From Bacteroidales bacterium (lineage in GTDB: Bacteria; Bacteroidota; Bacteroidia; Bacteroidales; UBA932), in contig SFMG01000006.1 in the NCBI GenBank assembly GCA_004554455.1, positions 1 to 64,000 of the forward strand: a stretch of DNA of 64,000 nucleotides, written 5' to 3'. Under the pieces are notes generated by a model. It had not been told where the DNA came from and ran no database searches. It saw only the letters and a program-made list of their open reading frames with translations. Below are positions 16,607-24,652 of the stretch, in pieces. The translations under genes were made by a program, and so were the position numbers. Within the stretch, counting starts at the first letter, position 1; each line of letters starts with the position of its first letter.

Positions 16607-17239
16607 TCAGAAAACAATTGCTGCCGCCAGTACAGCTGCAGTGGGGAGCAATTCGAGGGCGCAAAGATACAAAAAACTTGAGAAAGCGCCGTTCGCGGAT
16701 GCGAAAATCTGTGCTTTGCGTATGAGGTATATGAGATAGCAGACGGCGATTGTGATTCTCGCTGTTCCGGCTATGGTCCCGTCTTCAGCTCCGATTGTGG
16801 AACATATCCCCGCCGCTGCCATTATCAGCACGGACGCCACTATCGCAAAATTGCGGAAGGAGTGGAGGTAGGCCTTGTAGAGCCGTTCGCCGCAGCGTCC
16901 CCTACCCATAGGCAACTGGATGGCGAAGCGTATCAGCGCAATGAGCAGGAATATCCCCGCCGTGATGGCAAGACTGAGCTCGGGAGACAGGGAATCCAGG
17001 AAGTCCAGCCCGAAAATGTTGTAGCGCGAGGCTATGAGCACGTCCGGAAGGATCAGTATGAAGTAGATGCTGTCCCTCTCCCTGGCCAGTTCCATGCTCT
17101 CCTCCAGGTTCACCGACTCCTTCCATCTCATCACGCAGGCAACCAGGGACGGGGTCAGGTTCACGAAGGTGCGCAGCTTGGCCAGAACCAGCAGCAGTGA
17201 GATCAGGCCTATGGCGAATATGAGGGCCGGCTGCGGCAT
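16607..17239 (-). CDS. DUF4271 family integral membrane protein
   Basis: A 210-residue protein with about five to six hydrophobic segments, beginning MPQPALIFAIGLISLLLVLAK and ending in a hydrophobic helix (LCALELLPTAAVLAAAIVF). It corresponds to DUF4271, a Bacteroidota-restricted family usually encoded next to hemD; function unknown. The ATG at 17239 shares one base with the stop codon of the SUI1 gene (TGATG), so the two are translationally coupled. A longer reading upstream would run through the SUI1 gene. Confidence 0.82.
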   Translation of the reverse strand: MPQPALIFAIGLISLLLVLAKLRTFVNLTPSLVACVMRWKESVNLEESMELARERDSIYFILILPDVLIASRYNIFGLDFLDSLSPELSLAITAGIFLLIALIRFAIQLPMGRGRCGERLYKAYLHSFRNFAIVASVLIMAAAGICSTIGAEDGTIAGTARITIAVCYLIYLIRKAQIFASANGAFSSFLYLCALELLPTAAVLAAAIVF

Positions 17240-17586
17240 CAGTTTGCTCGTTTGCTGTTCACGTAACCCATCGACTGCAGCAGGGCGAGCACCTTGTCGC
17301 GCAGGTCGCCCTGAATGCAGATCTCTCCGTCCTTTGCGCTTCCGCCCACTCCGCACTTCACTTTCAGTCGGCGTGCGAGTTCGGCCAGGTCGCCGTCACT
17401 GCCCACAAAGCCGCTGACCAGCGTTACCTGCTTTCCCGCGCGTCCCTTCCTGTCTATGCCTACGCGCAGTTTCTGCCGCGCCGGTTCAAGCGTTTCGACG
17501 CTGCTTTCCTGTCCTTCTTCGTATATGAAATCCGGGTTTGTCGAATACACGACTCCCAGTCTTTTCTTCCAGTCGTTGTCTGCCAT
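17239..17586 (-). CDS. Translation initiation factor SUI1/eIF1-like (YciH family)
   Basis: A 115-residue protein whose C-terminal two thirds form the SUI1 fold: KLRVGIDRKGRAGKQVTLVSGF, then LAELARRLKVKCGVGGSAKDGEICIQGDLRDKVLALLQSMGY. This is the bacterial eIF1-like group exemplified by E. coli YciH, which can affect start-site fidelity on the 30S subunit. First gene of the five-gene operon SUI1, DUF4271, hemD, rnpA, yidD. Start at 17586 (MADNDWKKRLG), a short distance from its divergent promoter. Confidence 0.9.
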   Translation of the reverse strand: MADNDWKKRLGVVYSTNPDFIYEEGQESSVETLEPARQKLRVGIDRKGRAGKQVTLVSGFVGSDGDLAELARRLKVKCGVGGSAKDGEICIQGDLRDKVLALLQSMGYVNSKRAN

Positions 17587-17600
17587 CTCGGGGGTATATT

Positions 17601-17633
17601 TTTGCAAATATATCCATTCTATTCGTATATTTG
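17601..17633 (+). promoter_or_regulatory. Promoter of the GT-C gene
   Basis: TTTG at 17601-17604 and TATATTTG at 17626-17633, spaced by 21 bp. The -7 box ends only 6 bp before the ATG, so the transcript should be nearly leaderless. Its -33 box overlaps the opposing -7 box. Confidence 0.65.
17605..17612 (-). promoter_or_regulatory. -7 box of the SUI1-yidD operon (TATATTTG)
   Basis: The minus strand reads TATATTTG from 17612 to 17605, 19 bp before the SUI1 start codon. It is interleaved with the divergent promoter of the GT-C gene. Confidence 0.6.
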
Positions 17634-17639
17634 CAGATT

Positions 17640-20600
17640 ATGGACAACAAACATTTCAATATCTGGAACAAGGTTTGTGCGGCTCTGGCCTTCGTCGTGT
17701 CGGCCGTGACCTACCTCCTTACGATAGAACCTACCGCTTCCTTCTGGGATTGCGGCGAATTCATAGCATCGTCATACAAACTCGAAGTCGGCCATCCGCC
17801 GGGAAACCCGGTCTTCCAGCTCATCGCCCGTCTTTTCACTCTGTTCAGCGAGGGACAGGGAGCCGCAGTCGCCGTAAATGCAATGAGCGCGATCTGCTCC
17901 GCCCTGACCATATTCTTCCTCTATCTGACCATAGTCTTTCTTGTAAAGCGCGTTGTGAAAAGGGAGGAAGACGGCAGCTACGCTCTCTCCTCGGCCATCA
18001 CCATCTTCGCTTCAGGCCTGGTGGGCGCCCTTGCCTACTGCTTCTCGGACACCTTCTGGTTCTCCGCAGTGGAAGGCGAGGTCTATGCAATGTCCTCACT
18101 CTTCACCGCCGCCGTATTCTGGGCGATGACCAAATGGTATGATCAGGCTGACGAGCCCCATTCCCTGCGCTGGATAGTCCTGATCGCCTTCCTTATGGGC
18201 CTCTCCATAGGAGTCCATCTGCTGAACCTGCTGACCATTCCGTGCCTCTTCTTCCTTTTCTATTTCCGCAAGAAGGAGGACGGACGCTACAGCTTCTGGC
18301 AGCTTGCGGGAGTCTTCCTGCTCTCCTGCGTGGTACTCTTGCTGGTTATGGCCTTCATACAGTATCTGCCGAAGACGGCCGCCTTCTTCGACCGCATTTT
18401 CGTCAACGGTTTCCATCTGCCGTTCAACAGCGGAGCCGCCTTCTTTATGGTGCTCCTGCTGCTGCTCTGCTTTGTGGGCATCTACCTGAGCTGGAAGAAG
18501 GACAAAGTTTGGCTGAACACGGTGATTCTCTGCTTCACCACCCTGGTGATAGGCTTCTCCATATTCTCAATAGTGATAATAAGGTCTTCGGTGAAGACGC
18601 CGACCAACGAGTACCAGCCTGACAACCCTTACACCCTGGTGCGCTACCTGGGACGCGAACAGTACGGCAGCAATCCGCTCATATACGGCCAGACCTATGA
18701 CGCCGCATACGAGCTCGAGGACAGCTGGTACTGGGCACCTATGGGCGACCGCTACATCAAGGCCAGAGGCCAGGTGCATCCTGTGTATGATTCCAAGACC
18801 AAGATGCTCTTCCCGAGGATGTGGAGCAGCGACGAACGTCATCGCGACTTCTACGACTGGTATGTATATGACGGCGCTTCCCGCCCTCGCAGCGTCAATG
18901 TGGACGGCCGCAGCTATGAGGTGCCGACCATGGGCCAGAATCTCAAATATTTCTTCGGCTATCAGCTCAACTGGATGTACTGGCGCTATTTCATGTGGAA
19001 TTTCGTCGGCCGCCAGAACGACATACACAGTCCTGTTCCGGGCGATCCGTTCAAGGGCAACTGGGAGAGCGGCGTCGGCTTCATCGACAGGCTGATGCTG
19101 GGCGACCAGAGGGACGCTCCCGAGGCCCTGCTGAACAATCCGGGCAAGAACCACTATTTCTTCCTTCCGCTGCTGCTCGGCCTCATAGGCCTGCTTTTCC
19201 AAAGCTTCAGGGACAAGAGGGGAGCCTGGGTGACCTTCCTGCTCTTCTTCATGACAGGAATCGCGATAGTCATATACCTAAATCAGCCTCCTTACCAGGT
19301 GCGTGAGAGGGACTATGCCTATGCCGGCTCCTTCTATGCCTTCTCCATCTGGATAGGCCTTGGAGTCGCCGCCCTTGCCGGATGGGTCAACGAAAAGCTT
19401 GGCAGCGGGACAGCGCGTGTCGGAGGCAGCCTTGCCGTTTCGCTGCTCTGTATGGGCGTGCCTGTGCTCATGGCCTGCCAGAACTGGGACGACCACGACA
19501 GGAGCAACCGCTACACGGCAGTCGAGATTGCCCGCAACTACCTGAACTCCGTCGGCGAAAACGGCATACTCGTCACCCACGGCGACAACGACACCTTCCC
19601 GCTCTGGTATGCGCAGGAGGTTGAAGACATACGCACCGACGTACGTATATGCAACACTTCGCTGCTCGGCACCGACTGGTATATAGACCAGATGAAATAT
19701 GCCTGCAACAAGTCGGCGCCGCTGAAGCTGAGCGTCGGCCCGGAACAGTACCTCTACGGCACCAATGAACTTATATATATTTACGACAAGCGCGATACCG
19801 TTGTGCCGCTGAAAGACGTGATGGCCGTTTTCCGCAGTCCGAAGGCGAAACTGACCCTCTCCGACGGCAGCAAGGTAAATTATATATGTTCAAAGCGTTT
19901 CAGCATCCCGGTGAACAAGGAGAACTGCCTTAAGTACGGAATAGTGCCGGAAAAGTATGCGGACCGCATCCCGGACAGCATAACCCTCACCCTTAAGGGC
20001 CGCTATCTGAGCAAGCCGGAACTCTTTATGCTCGACCTGCTCTCAAATTACGAGTGGGACCGTCCTATCAATATGCTCAGCATGGGTGGGGAAATCGAGG
20101 TCGGCATGAAGGAATATCTGCTCTACGACGGCTTCTCTTTCCGTTTCGTACCTATAAAGAACAGTACCAAGTCCACGGACATAGGCCTTTCCGACCCGGA
20201 TGACCTCTATCACAAGATGACGGAGGTCTTTACCTGGGATGCCCTCAAGAGGACGGACTGGCTGGTGGACTATCAGAACTATTACACTTTCTGCGGGGTG
20301 ATGAGCCAGCGTCTGCTCTTTGTCAATGCCGCGAAGGAAATGCTCAAGGTAGGAGACAAGGCCCGTGCCCTGGAACTGCTCAACCGCTGTCAGGAATGTG
20401 TGCCGAGGGAGAATTTCCCTCTGGATATGAGCTGGATGGGCTTCTCCAATGAGCTTATGGTCCTGGAAATGATCAGTCTCTACTACTATTCCGGGGATGC
20501 GGACAGCGCCCGTGCCCTGGCCGCCGATTTCTCGGAGGAACTGATTTCGGCTTCGGTTTTCTATGCCGAGTTCTATGACTACTGCAAGCGTGAGTTTGAC

Positions 20601-20717
20601 AGCGAGAGGATGGTGATTGCCTCTCTGGTCGATATGCTTATGGAGGAGGGCGACGGGGAACTGGCCAGGAATATAGAAAATTCATTCAAACTGGCCCTCG
20701 GGGTGGAAGACAGATAG
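17640..20717 (+). CDS. DUF2723 membrane protein (GT-C type glycosyltransferase, GT117)
   Basis: A 1025-residue inner-membrane protein. The first ~560 residues hold around ten or more hydrophobic segments. The conserved acidic motif FWDCGEFI lies early (residues about 34-41), as expected for the first periplasmic loop of GT-C enzymes using lipid-linked sugars, and is followed by the VGHPPGNPVFQLIARLF block typical of DUF2723. The C-terminal half is soluble, with a DNDTFPLWYAQEVEDIRTDVRICNTSLL motif and helical repeat-like segments. Such proteins are placed in CAZy family GT117 and are thought to glycosylate exported proteins or surface polymers; acceptor and donor are unknown. The N-terminus was set at the ATG following the promoter. 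Confidence 0.85.
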   Translation: MDNKHFNIWNKVCAALAFVVSAVTYLLTIEPTASFWDCGEFIASSYKLEVGHPPGNPVFQLIARLFTLFSEGQGAAVAVNAMSAICSALTIFFLYLTIVFLVKRVVKREEDGSYALSSAITIFASGLVGALAYCFSDTFWFSAVEGEVYAMSSLFTAAVFWAMTKWYDQADEPHSLRWIVLIAFLMGLSIGVHLLNLLTIPCLFFLFYFRKKEDGRYSFWQLAGVFLLSCVVLLLVMAFIQYLPKTAAFFDRIFVNGFHLPFNSGAAFFMVLLLLLCFVGIYLSWKKDKVWLNTVILCFTTLVIGFSIFSIVIIRSSVKTPTNEYQPDNPYTLVRYLGREQYGSNPLIYGQTYDAAYELEDSWYWAPMGDRYIKARGQVHPVYDSKTKMLFPRMWSSDERHRDFYDWYVYDGASRPRSVNVDGRSYEVPTMGQNLKYFFGYQLNWMYWRYFMWNFVGRQNDIHSPVPGDPFKGNWESGVGFIDRLMLGDQRDAPEALLNNPGKNHYFFLPLLLGLIGLLFQSFRDKRGAWVTFLLFFMTGIAIVIYLNQPPYQVRERDYAYAGSFYAFSIWIGLGVAALAGWVNEKLGSGTARVGGSLAVSLLCMGVPVLMACQNWDDHDRSNRYTAVEIARNYLNSVGENGILVTHGDNDTFPLWYAQEVEDIRTDVRICNTSLLGTDWYIDQMKYACNKSAPLKLSVGPEQYLYGTNELIYIYDKRDTVVPLKDVMAVFRSPKAKLTLSDGSKVNYICSKRFSIPVNKENCLKYGIVPEKYADRIPDSITLTLKGRYLSKPELFMLDLLSNYEWDRPINMLSMGGEIEVGMKEYLLYDGFSFRFVPIKNSTKSTDIGLSDPDDLYHKMTEVFTWDALKRTDWLVDYQNYYTFCGVMSQRLLFVNAAKEMLKVGDKARALELLNRCQECVPRENFPLDMSWMGFSNELMVLEMISLYYYSGDADSARALAADFSEELISASVFYAEFYDYCKREFDSERMVIASLVDMLMEEGDGELARNIENSFKLALGVEDR

Positions 20718-20721
20718 AGCT

Positions 20722-21645
20722 ATGATCGAATCTCCTGACAAGTCCTGGAAGGACTATGAACTTGTCGATTCCGGTTCCTTCGAAAAGCTGGAACGTTTCG
20801 GCAGCTATTACCTGGCCCGTCCCGAACCTAAGGCCCTCTGGGACAAGACCCTGCCGGAATCCGAATGGCAGCGGCTGACCCACACCCGTTTCACCCCCGG
20901 AGCCGGTTTCGGAAAGGCCGGCAAGGAGGACAGCGGCACCTGGAACAGGCTTCGCAAGATGGATGACCAGTGGTATATATCCTATAAGGGGCTGCAGGGT
21001 GGGCCGGATTTCCGTCTGCGTCTCGGGCTGACCTCTTTCAAGCACGTGGGCGTCTTTCCCGAGCAGGCTCCGAACTGGGAATTCATTTACAGAAACAGCC
21101 GTGAACTGGTTCTGAAGGCCCGCAATGAGGGCGCTCCTGTCCCTAAGGTACTCAATCTCTTCGCTTACACGGGAGCCGCGTCACTTGCAGCCCGCGCCGC
21201 GGGAGCGGATGTCACCCATCTGGACTCCGTGCGTCAGGTCGTCACCTGGGCCAGGGGAAATATGGAGAACAGCGCTATGGACAATATACGCTGGGTGGTC
21301 GAGGATGCCCTCAAATTCGCCCGCAGGGAGGCCCGCAGGGGCAATCTCTATCAGGGAATTATCCTGGATCCGCCCGCCTACGGCCACGGCCCTGACGGGG
21401 AGAAATGGAAGCTGGACGAGTGTCTTTTCGATATGCTCCGCCAGGTCTCTTCCATACTCGCTCCCAAGGACAGTTTCCTGGTGCTGAATCTCTATTCCAA
21501 TGGCTACTCTGCCGTTCTCGGCGAGACTCTCGTCCGCCAGGCTTTCGGGGGCAGCGGTATGCAAACGGAAAGCGGCGAACTCGTTCTCGAAGACCGTTTC
21601 GGGAAAAAGCTGCCGCTTAGCGTTGTTGTAAGGATGCGCAGATAA
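20722..21645 (+). CDS. SAM-dependent methyltransferase, RlmK/RlmI-like (putative rRNA)
   Basis: A 307-residue class I methyltransferase. The N-terminal ~110 residues are a beta-rich region with WYISYKGL and FPEQAPNWEF. Motif I is NLFAYTGAASLAARAAGA, followed by HLDSVRQVVTWARGN and DALKFARRE. The catalytic-type motif LDPPAYGHGP resembles the (D/N)PPx(F/Y) of the RlmI/RlmK 23S rRNA base methyltransferases. No PUA or THUMP domain is obvious. It begins 4 bp after the GT-C gene and is probably cotranscribed. The exact target base cannot be told. Confidence 0.8.
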   Translation: MIESPDKSWKDYELVDSGSFEKLERFGSYYLARPEPKALWDKTLPESEWQRLTHTRFTPGAGFGKAGKEDSGTWNRLRKMDDQWYISYKGLQGGPDFRLRLGLTSFKHVGVFPEQAPNWEFIYRNSRELVLKARNEGAPVPKVLNLFAYTGAASLAARAAGADVTHLDSVRQVVTWARGNMENSAMDNIRWVVEDALKFARREARRGNLYQGIILDPPAYGHGPDGEKWKLDECLFDMLRQVSSILAPKDSFLVLNLYSNGYSAVLGETLVRQAFGGSGMQTESGELVLEDRFGKKLPLSVVVRMRR

Positions 21646-21650
21646 CTGCG

Positions 21651-22559
21651 TCAGAAACAATATCCCAATCTGAGGACTGCGCTGTTGTTGACAGGGCAGT
21701 CTTTCTTTGATATCAGATAGCTGAAGTCCAGGTTAAAGCCTTTGAAGCTGAATCCTGCGCCGAGGGAGGCGTGGCTTGGGACGAGTTTGCCATAGTGGTA
21801 TCCTGCCCGGATGGCGACCATCCTGTTCCATGAGTATTCGGCGCCCAGAGCAGCGGAGAATTCGTTGTGGAAGTAATAGTCGGCGTCGGCAAGGATCTCA
21901 AGATTGTGGCACTCTGCAAAGCAGTGGTTCCAGCCCAGGCCGAGGGCAATCGAAGACGGAATTGGGAATTTTGTGGTTGCATTCTTGCCCACTGCAACCT
22001 TTCCGCCCAAATTCACGGCTCCGAGAGTTACGGCGAAGTCTTTTATCCTGCTGCTGAGAAGTATGTCCGCACTCACCGTGCCGAGTTTGCTGTCGGGAGA
22101 GAGCGTCTGTCCGATATAGCGCAACTTTACGCCGGCTCCGAGGTATTTGCCGAAGCGCATTCCGAATCCGGCACCTATCATAAGGTCTTTGGGGTTGAAT
22201 TTCTCAGGTATCGACTCTATTGAGCTGATACTCTCGTATGCTGCCCCTATGCCATAGGAGAAGCCCAGACTGAGGCTAAATCTCTGTTTGAAGCACATCG
22301 AGCCGTCCAGGTTGACATAGTTCGTCGAGGAAGGCTGCCAGAGATTCCATCCGAGGGAAACATCGCCCTTGCCTGAACTGAAGGGTGCCAGAGCCGGATT
22401 TGCTTCAAAGCCGTGTCTGCCGACGGAAGCGAGGTAGGTCCCTCCCATTGCCGCGGCTGCCGGGTCCTGACGTATCACGCTGAAAGGAAGCGCGACGTTC
22501 TGGGAAAACGCTGAGGTGCAAAGCGCGAGCAGCGCCAATATTGTAAATATCTTCTTCAT
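21651..22559 (-). CDS. PorV/PorQ-family outer-membrane beta-barrel (left arm)
   Basis: A 302-residue protein with a cleavable signal peptide (MKKIFTILALLALCTSAFSQ). The family opening LPFSVIRQDPAAAAMGGTYLA...ANPALAPF is followed by alternating amphipathic strands ending in an aromatic residue (LGYCF), as in outer-membrane barrels. This is the PorV/PorQ (T9SS-associated) family; PorV shuttles tail-bearing cargo to the PorU sortase. It is shorter than the classical PorV of about 390 residues. The start codon shares one base with the stop of the upstream subtilase (TAATG), which itself carries a T9SS-type tail. The same pairing recurs at 43227-46827. A cargo-dedicated accessory barrel is an inference. 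Confidence 0.82.
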   Translation of the reverse strand: MKKIFTILALLALCTSAFSQNVALPFSVIRQDPAAAAMGGTYLASVGRHGFEANPALAPFSSGKGDVSLGWNLWQPSSTNYVNLDGSMCFKQRFSLSLGFSYGIGAAYESISSIESIPEKFNPKDLMIGAGFGMRFGKYLGAGVKLRYIGQTLSPDSKLGTVSADILLSSRIKDFAVTLGAVNLGGKVAVGKNATTKFPIPSSIALGLGWNHCFAECHNLEILADADYYFHNEFSAALGAEYSWNRMVAIRAGYHYGKLVPSHASLGAGFSFKGFNLDFSYLISKKDCPVNNSAVLRLGYCF

Positions 22560-24574
22560 TACAGCTTCACTATTTTGGTCTGGAACAACTTGTCGTCATA
22601 TCTGCTCCTTACGACATAGCTGCCCGGAGCGTAATTGGCGAAATCGACTCTCATCGGCGCGAAGAGGCTGAGGCTGTCGCTCGCACTGAAGACAGTTGCA
22701 CCGGCAGCATTGATTACCTCGAAACTGAACTCCTTCTTTGCCCCGGGACTTATCATAAAGTAGCCGTTGTTTACAGGATTCGGATATATGGCCGGGCCTT
22801 CGCTGTCATCGAAGACGCCGAGTTCGAACTCGAAGCTGACGTTGGCCTTGCTTGGGTCGGTTGCCACGAGAGTACAGTGGGCGGTGCCTTTCTTCAAAGC
22901 CTTGATGCTCAGGCTGTTTCCGTTCGCACTGAACTCTGCAAGCGCCTCATTGTCACTCTTAAGACTGTAGCTGAGTTTGTCATTGTCGGGATCTTTGAAG
23001 AGTTTTGTCGCATCGAGCACCAGACTCTGTCCCGGCTTTGCGATGACGGCCTCGGCCGACTCGTCCGCTCCGATTTCCCTCCCCGAGAGGTAGCTTTTGT
23101 AGCCTTCTACCAGGACCGGGGTCTCATTTCCGTAGGTAACTGCAGCGTAGGCATCCACGAGAGCTCCGATTTCGTCGCTTGCAGGTACTATGGAACTGTT
23201 GGCCGTATTGAGCAGAATATCCCACAGGTCCTTTGCCGTGAAGCCTGGGCCTCCCTTGACCGAAAGCACCAGAGCGGCGACTCCGGAAACCATAGGACAG
23301 GCCTGGGATGTGCCGCACATAAAGACCGCTCCGCCACTGCTGTTGCAGCTCATGATATAACTGTATCCATTGGTGGCGGCTCCGCCGGCGAATCTGTCGG
23401 ATTCTCCTCCGGGTGCGCAGATATCGACCCAGTCTCCGTAGTTGGAGTAGCTTGCCCTGCGTCCGTCCGGTCCTATGGCCCCTACGGCAAGGACAGCCTC
23501 GTAGGAAGCAGGCTGGCCGTAGCGCCATGCGTCATTTCCGGCAGCGAAGGTCACCAGTCCTCCCTTCATCAGTCCGACCTGATTGCCCTGTGCATCACAG
23601 CCTGCATTTTCGATGAAGTAGTCTATTGCGTCCTTTATGGCAGTGTTCAGCGTGCTGTTCTTTGCGTCTGTCTCTGTCTTGTACTCATATCCCCAGCTGT
23701 TGTTGCATATAAGCGCGCCGTTGTCGGCCGCCCAGACTATGGCATCGGCGAAATTGCCGCTTGAGTTTCCGCTGAAGACTTCGCATGACATAAGTCTGAC
23801 TCCGCCTTTTCCGTCAAGTCCTCCCGCAACGCCGCATCCGCAGAAGGCATTGTTGTTTATTGCGCCTATGATGCCAGCCACGTGACTGCCGTGGTCGTCA
23901 GCATCTATGACATAATTGTACTTGACAAAATTGCGGCTCCCGCCTTTCTGTGCCGGCAGCGTGACGTCAGCAAGGTCTTTGTGGTCAAGCTGGATGCCGC
24001 CGTCCACAACGGCGACAATCACCTCGGGGGATCCTCCGGTGTATTCTTCGTACACCTTGCACACGTTAATGTCCGCCCCGGCCTTGTATCCTGACCACTG
24101 TGTCCCGTCATTGATTATGTGCCACTGGTATTTCATCCCGTAAGGATCGTTGAAAGGGAAACCGTTCAGGTTGGACACGCAGCGTTTCACGCGTCTGACA
24201 GGTTCGAGGATTTCCACTCCCTCGACTCCGCCATCAGCTATCTCGCTTCTGGTCTGGAGCACGGCATCGTCCACAACGGCACGATACCATCTGTGGAGCC
24301 CCTTTGCACGGTGTCTTTCCTCCCACTCTCCCGCATCCGGGAACATCCTTTCCAGCTTTATGATACCGGCTTCGACGAAGTTGGCTGGAACACCGTATTT
24401 CTCGATCTCCAGTGCCGTCTGTTCGCTGACGAAAACTTCTGCTTCGCCTTTGACAAAGCAGCTCTCCTGCTCTTCCTCCGGATTTACCGTTCTTTCCCCC
24501 AATTTCTCCTGCTTGCTGCAGGAAAGGAGTGCCAAACTCAGGAATGCGGCAGTAAACAAATGTCTTTTGTTCAT
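22559..24574 (-). CDS. Subtilisin-like (S8) serine protease with lipobox and T9SS-type C-terminal tail
   Basis: A 671-residue secreted protease. The N-terminus MNKRHLFTAAFLSLALLSC is a lipoprotein signal with a possible lipidated cysteine. It is followed by a propeptide-like region (about 25-140) and the S8 catalytic domain with Asp191 (VAVVDGGIQ), His228 (DDHGSHVAG) and Ser423 (CGTSQACPM); the usual GTSMA is GTSQA here. The oxyanion-hole Asn lies in FAAGND. After a cadherin/Ig-like segment (about 500-590) comes a C-terminal sorting domain: IYPNPVNNGYF, a central beta region, and YAPGSYVVRSRYDDKLFQTKIVKL-type ending, typical of T9SS type A tails. It is translationally coupled to the PorV/PorQ-like gene. 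The coexistence of lipobox and T9SS tail is unusual. Confidence 0.92.
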   Translation of the reverse strand: MNKRHLFTAAFLSLALLSCSKQEKLGERTVNPEEEQESCFVKGEAEVFVSEQTALEIEKYGVPANFVEAGIIKLERMFPDAGEWEERHRAKGLHRWYRAVVDDAVLQTRSEIADGGVEGVEILEPVRRVKRCVSNLNGFPFNDPYGMKYQWHIINDGTQWSGYKAGADINVCKVYEEYTGGSPEVIVAVVDGGIQLDHKDLADVTLPAQKGGSRNFVKYNYVIDADDHGSHVAGIIGAINNNAFCGCGVAGGLDGKGGVRLMSCEVFSGNSSGNFADAIVWAADNGALICNNSWGYEYKTETDAKNSTLNTAIKDAIDYFIENAGCDAQGNQVGLMKGGLVTFAAGNDAWRYGQPASYEAVLAVGAIGPDGRRASYSNYGDWVDICAPGGESDRFAGGAATNGYSYIMSCNSSGGAVFMCGTSQACPMVSGVAALVLSVKGGPGFTAKDLWDILLNTANSSIVPASDEIGALVDAYAAVTYGNETPVLVEGYKSYLSGREIGADESAEAVIAKPGQSLVLDATKLFKDPDNDKLSYSLKSDNEALAEFSANGNSLSIKALKKGTAHCTLVATDPSKANVSFEFELGVFDDSEGPAIYPNPVNNGYFMISPGAKKEFSFEVINAAGATVFSASDSLSLFAPMRVDFANYAPGSYVVRSRYDDKLFQTKIVKL

Positions 24575-24589
24575 AACTTCTCTGGTCAA

Positions 24590-24629
24590 AAATTCCCAAA
24601 GTACACTTTGGAGGGCACTTTGGGAATTT
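24590..24629 (-). terminator. Strong hairpin between lipoprotein and subtilase genes
   Basis: A perfect 13-bp inverted repeat (24590-24602 with 24617-24629, containing TTCCCAAAGT) is followed on the minus strand by a T-run. It ends 15 bp before the subtilase start codon. No separate promoter is visible for the protease, so the hairpin may act as a partial terminator that lowers its expression relative to the upstream genes. Confidence 0.75.
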
Positions 24630-24652
24630 CAGTTGTATTGATAGTCTGGCTG

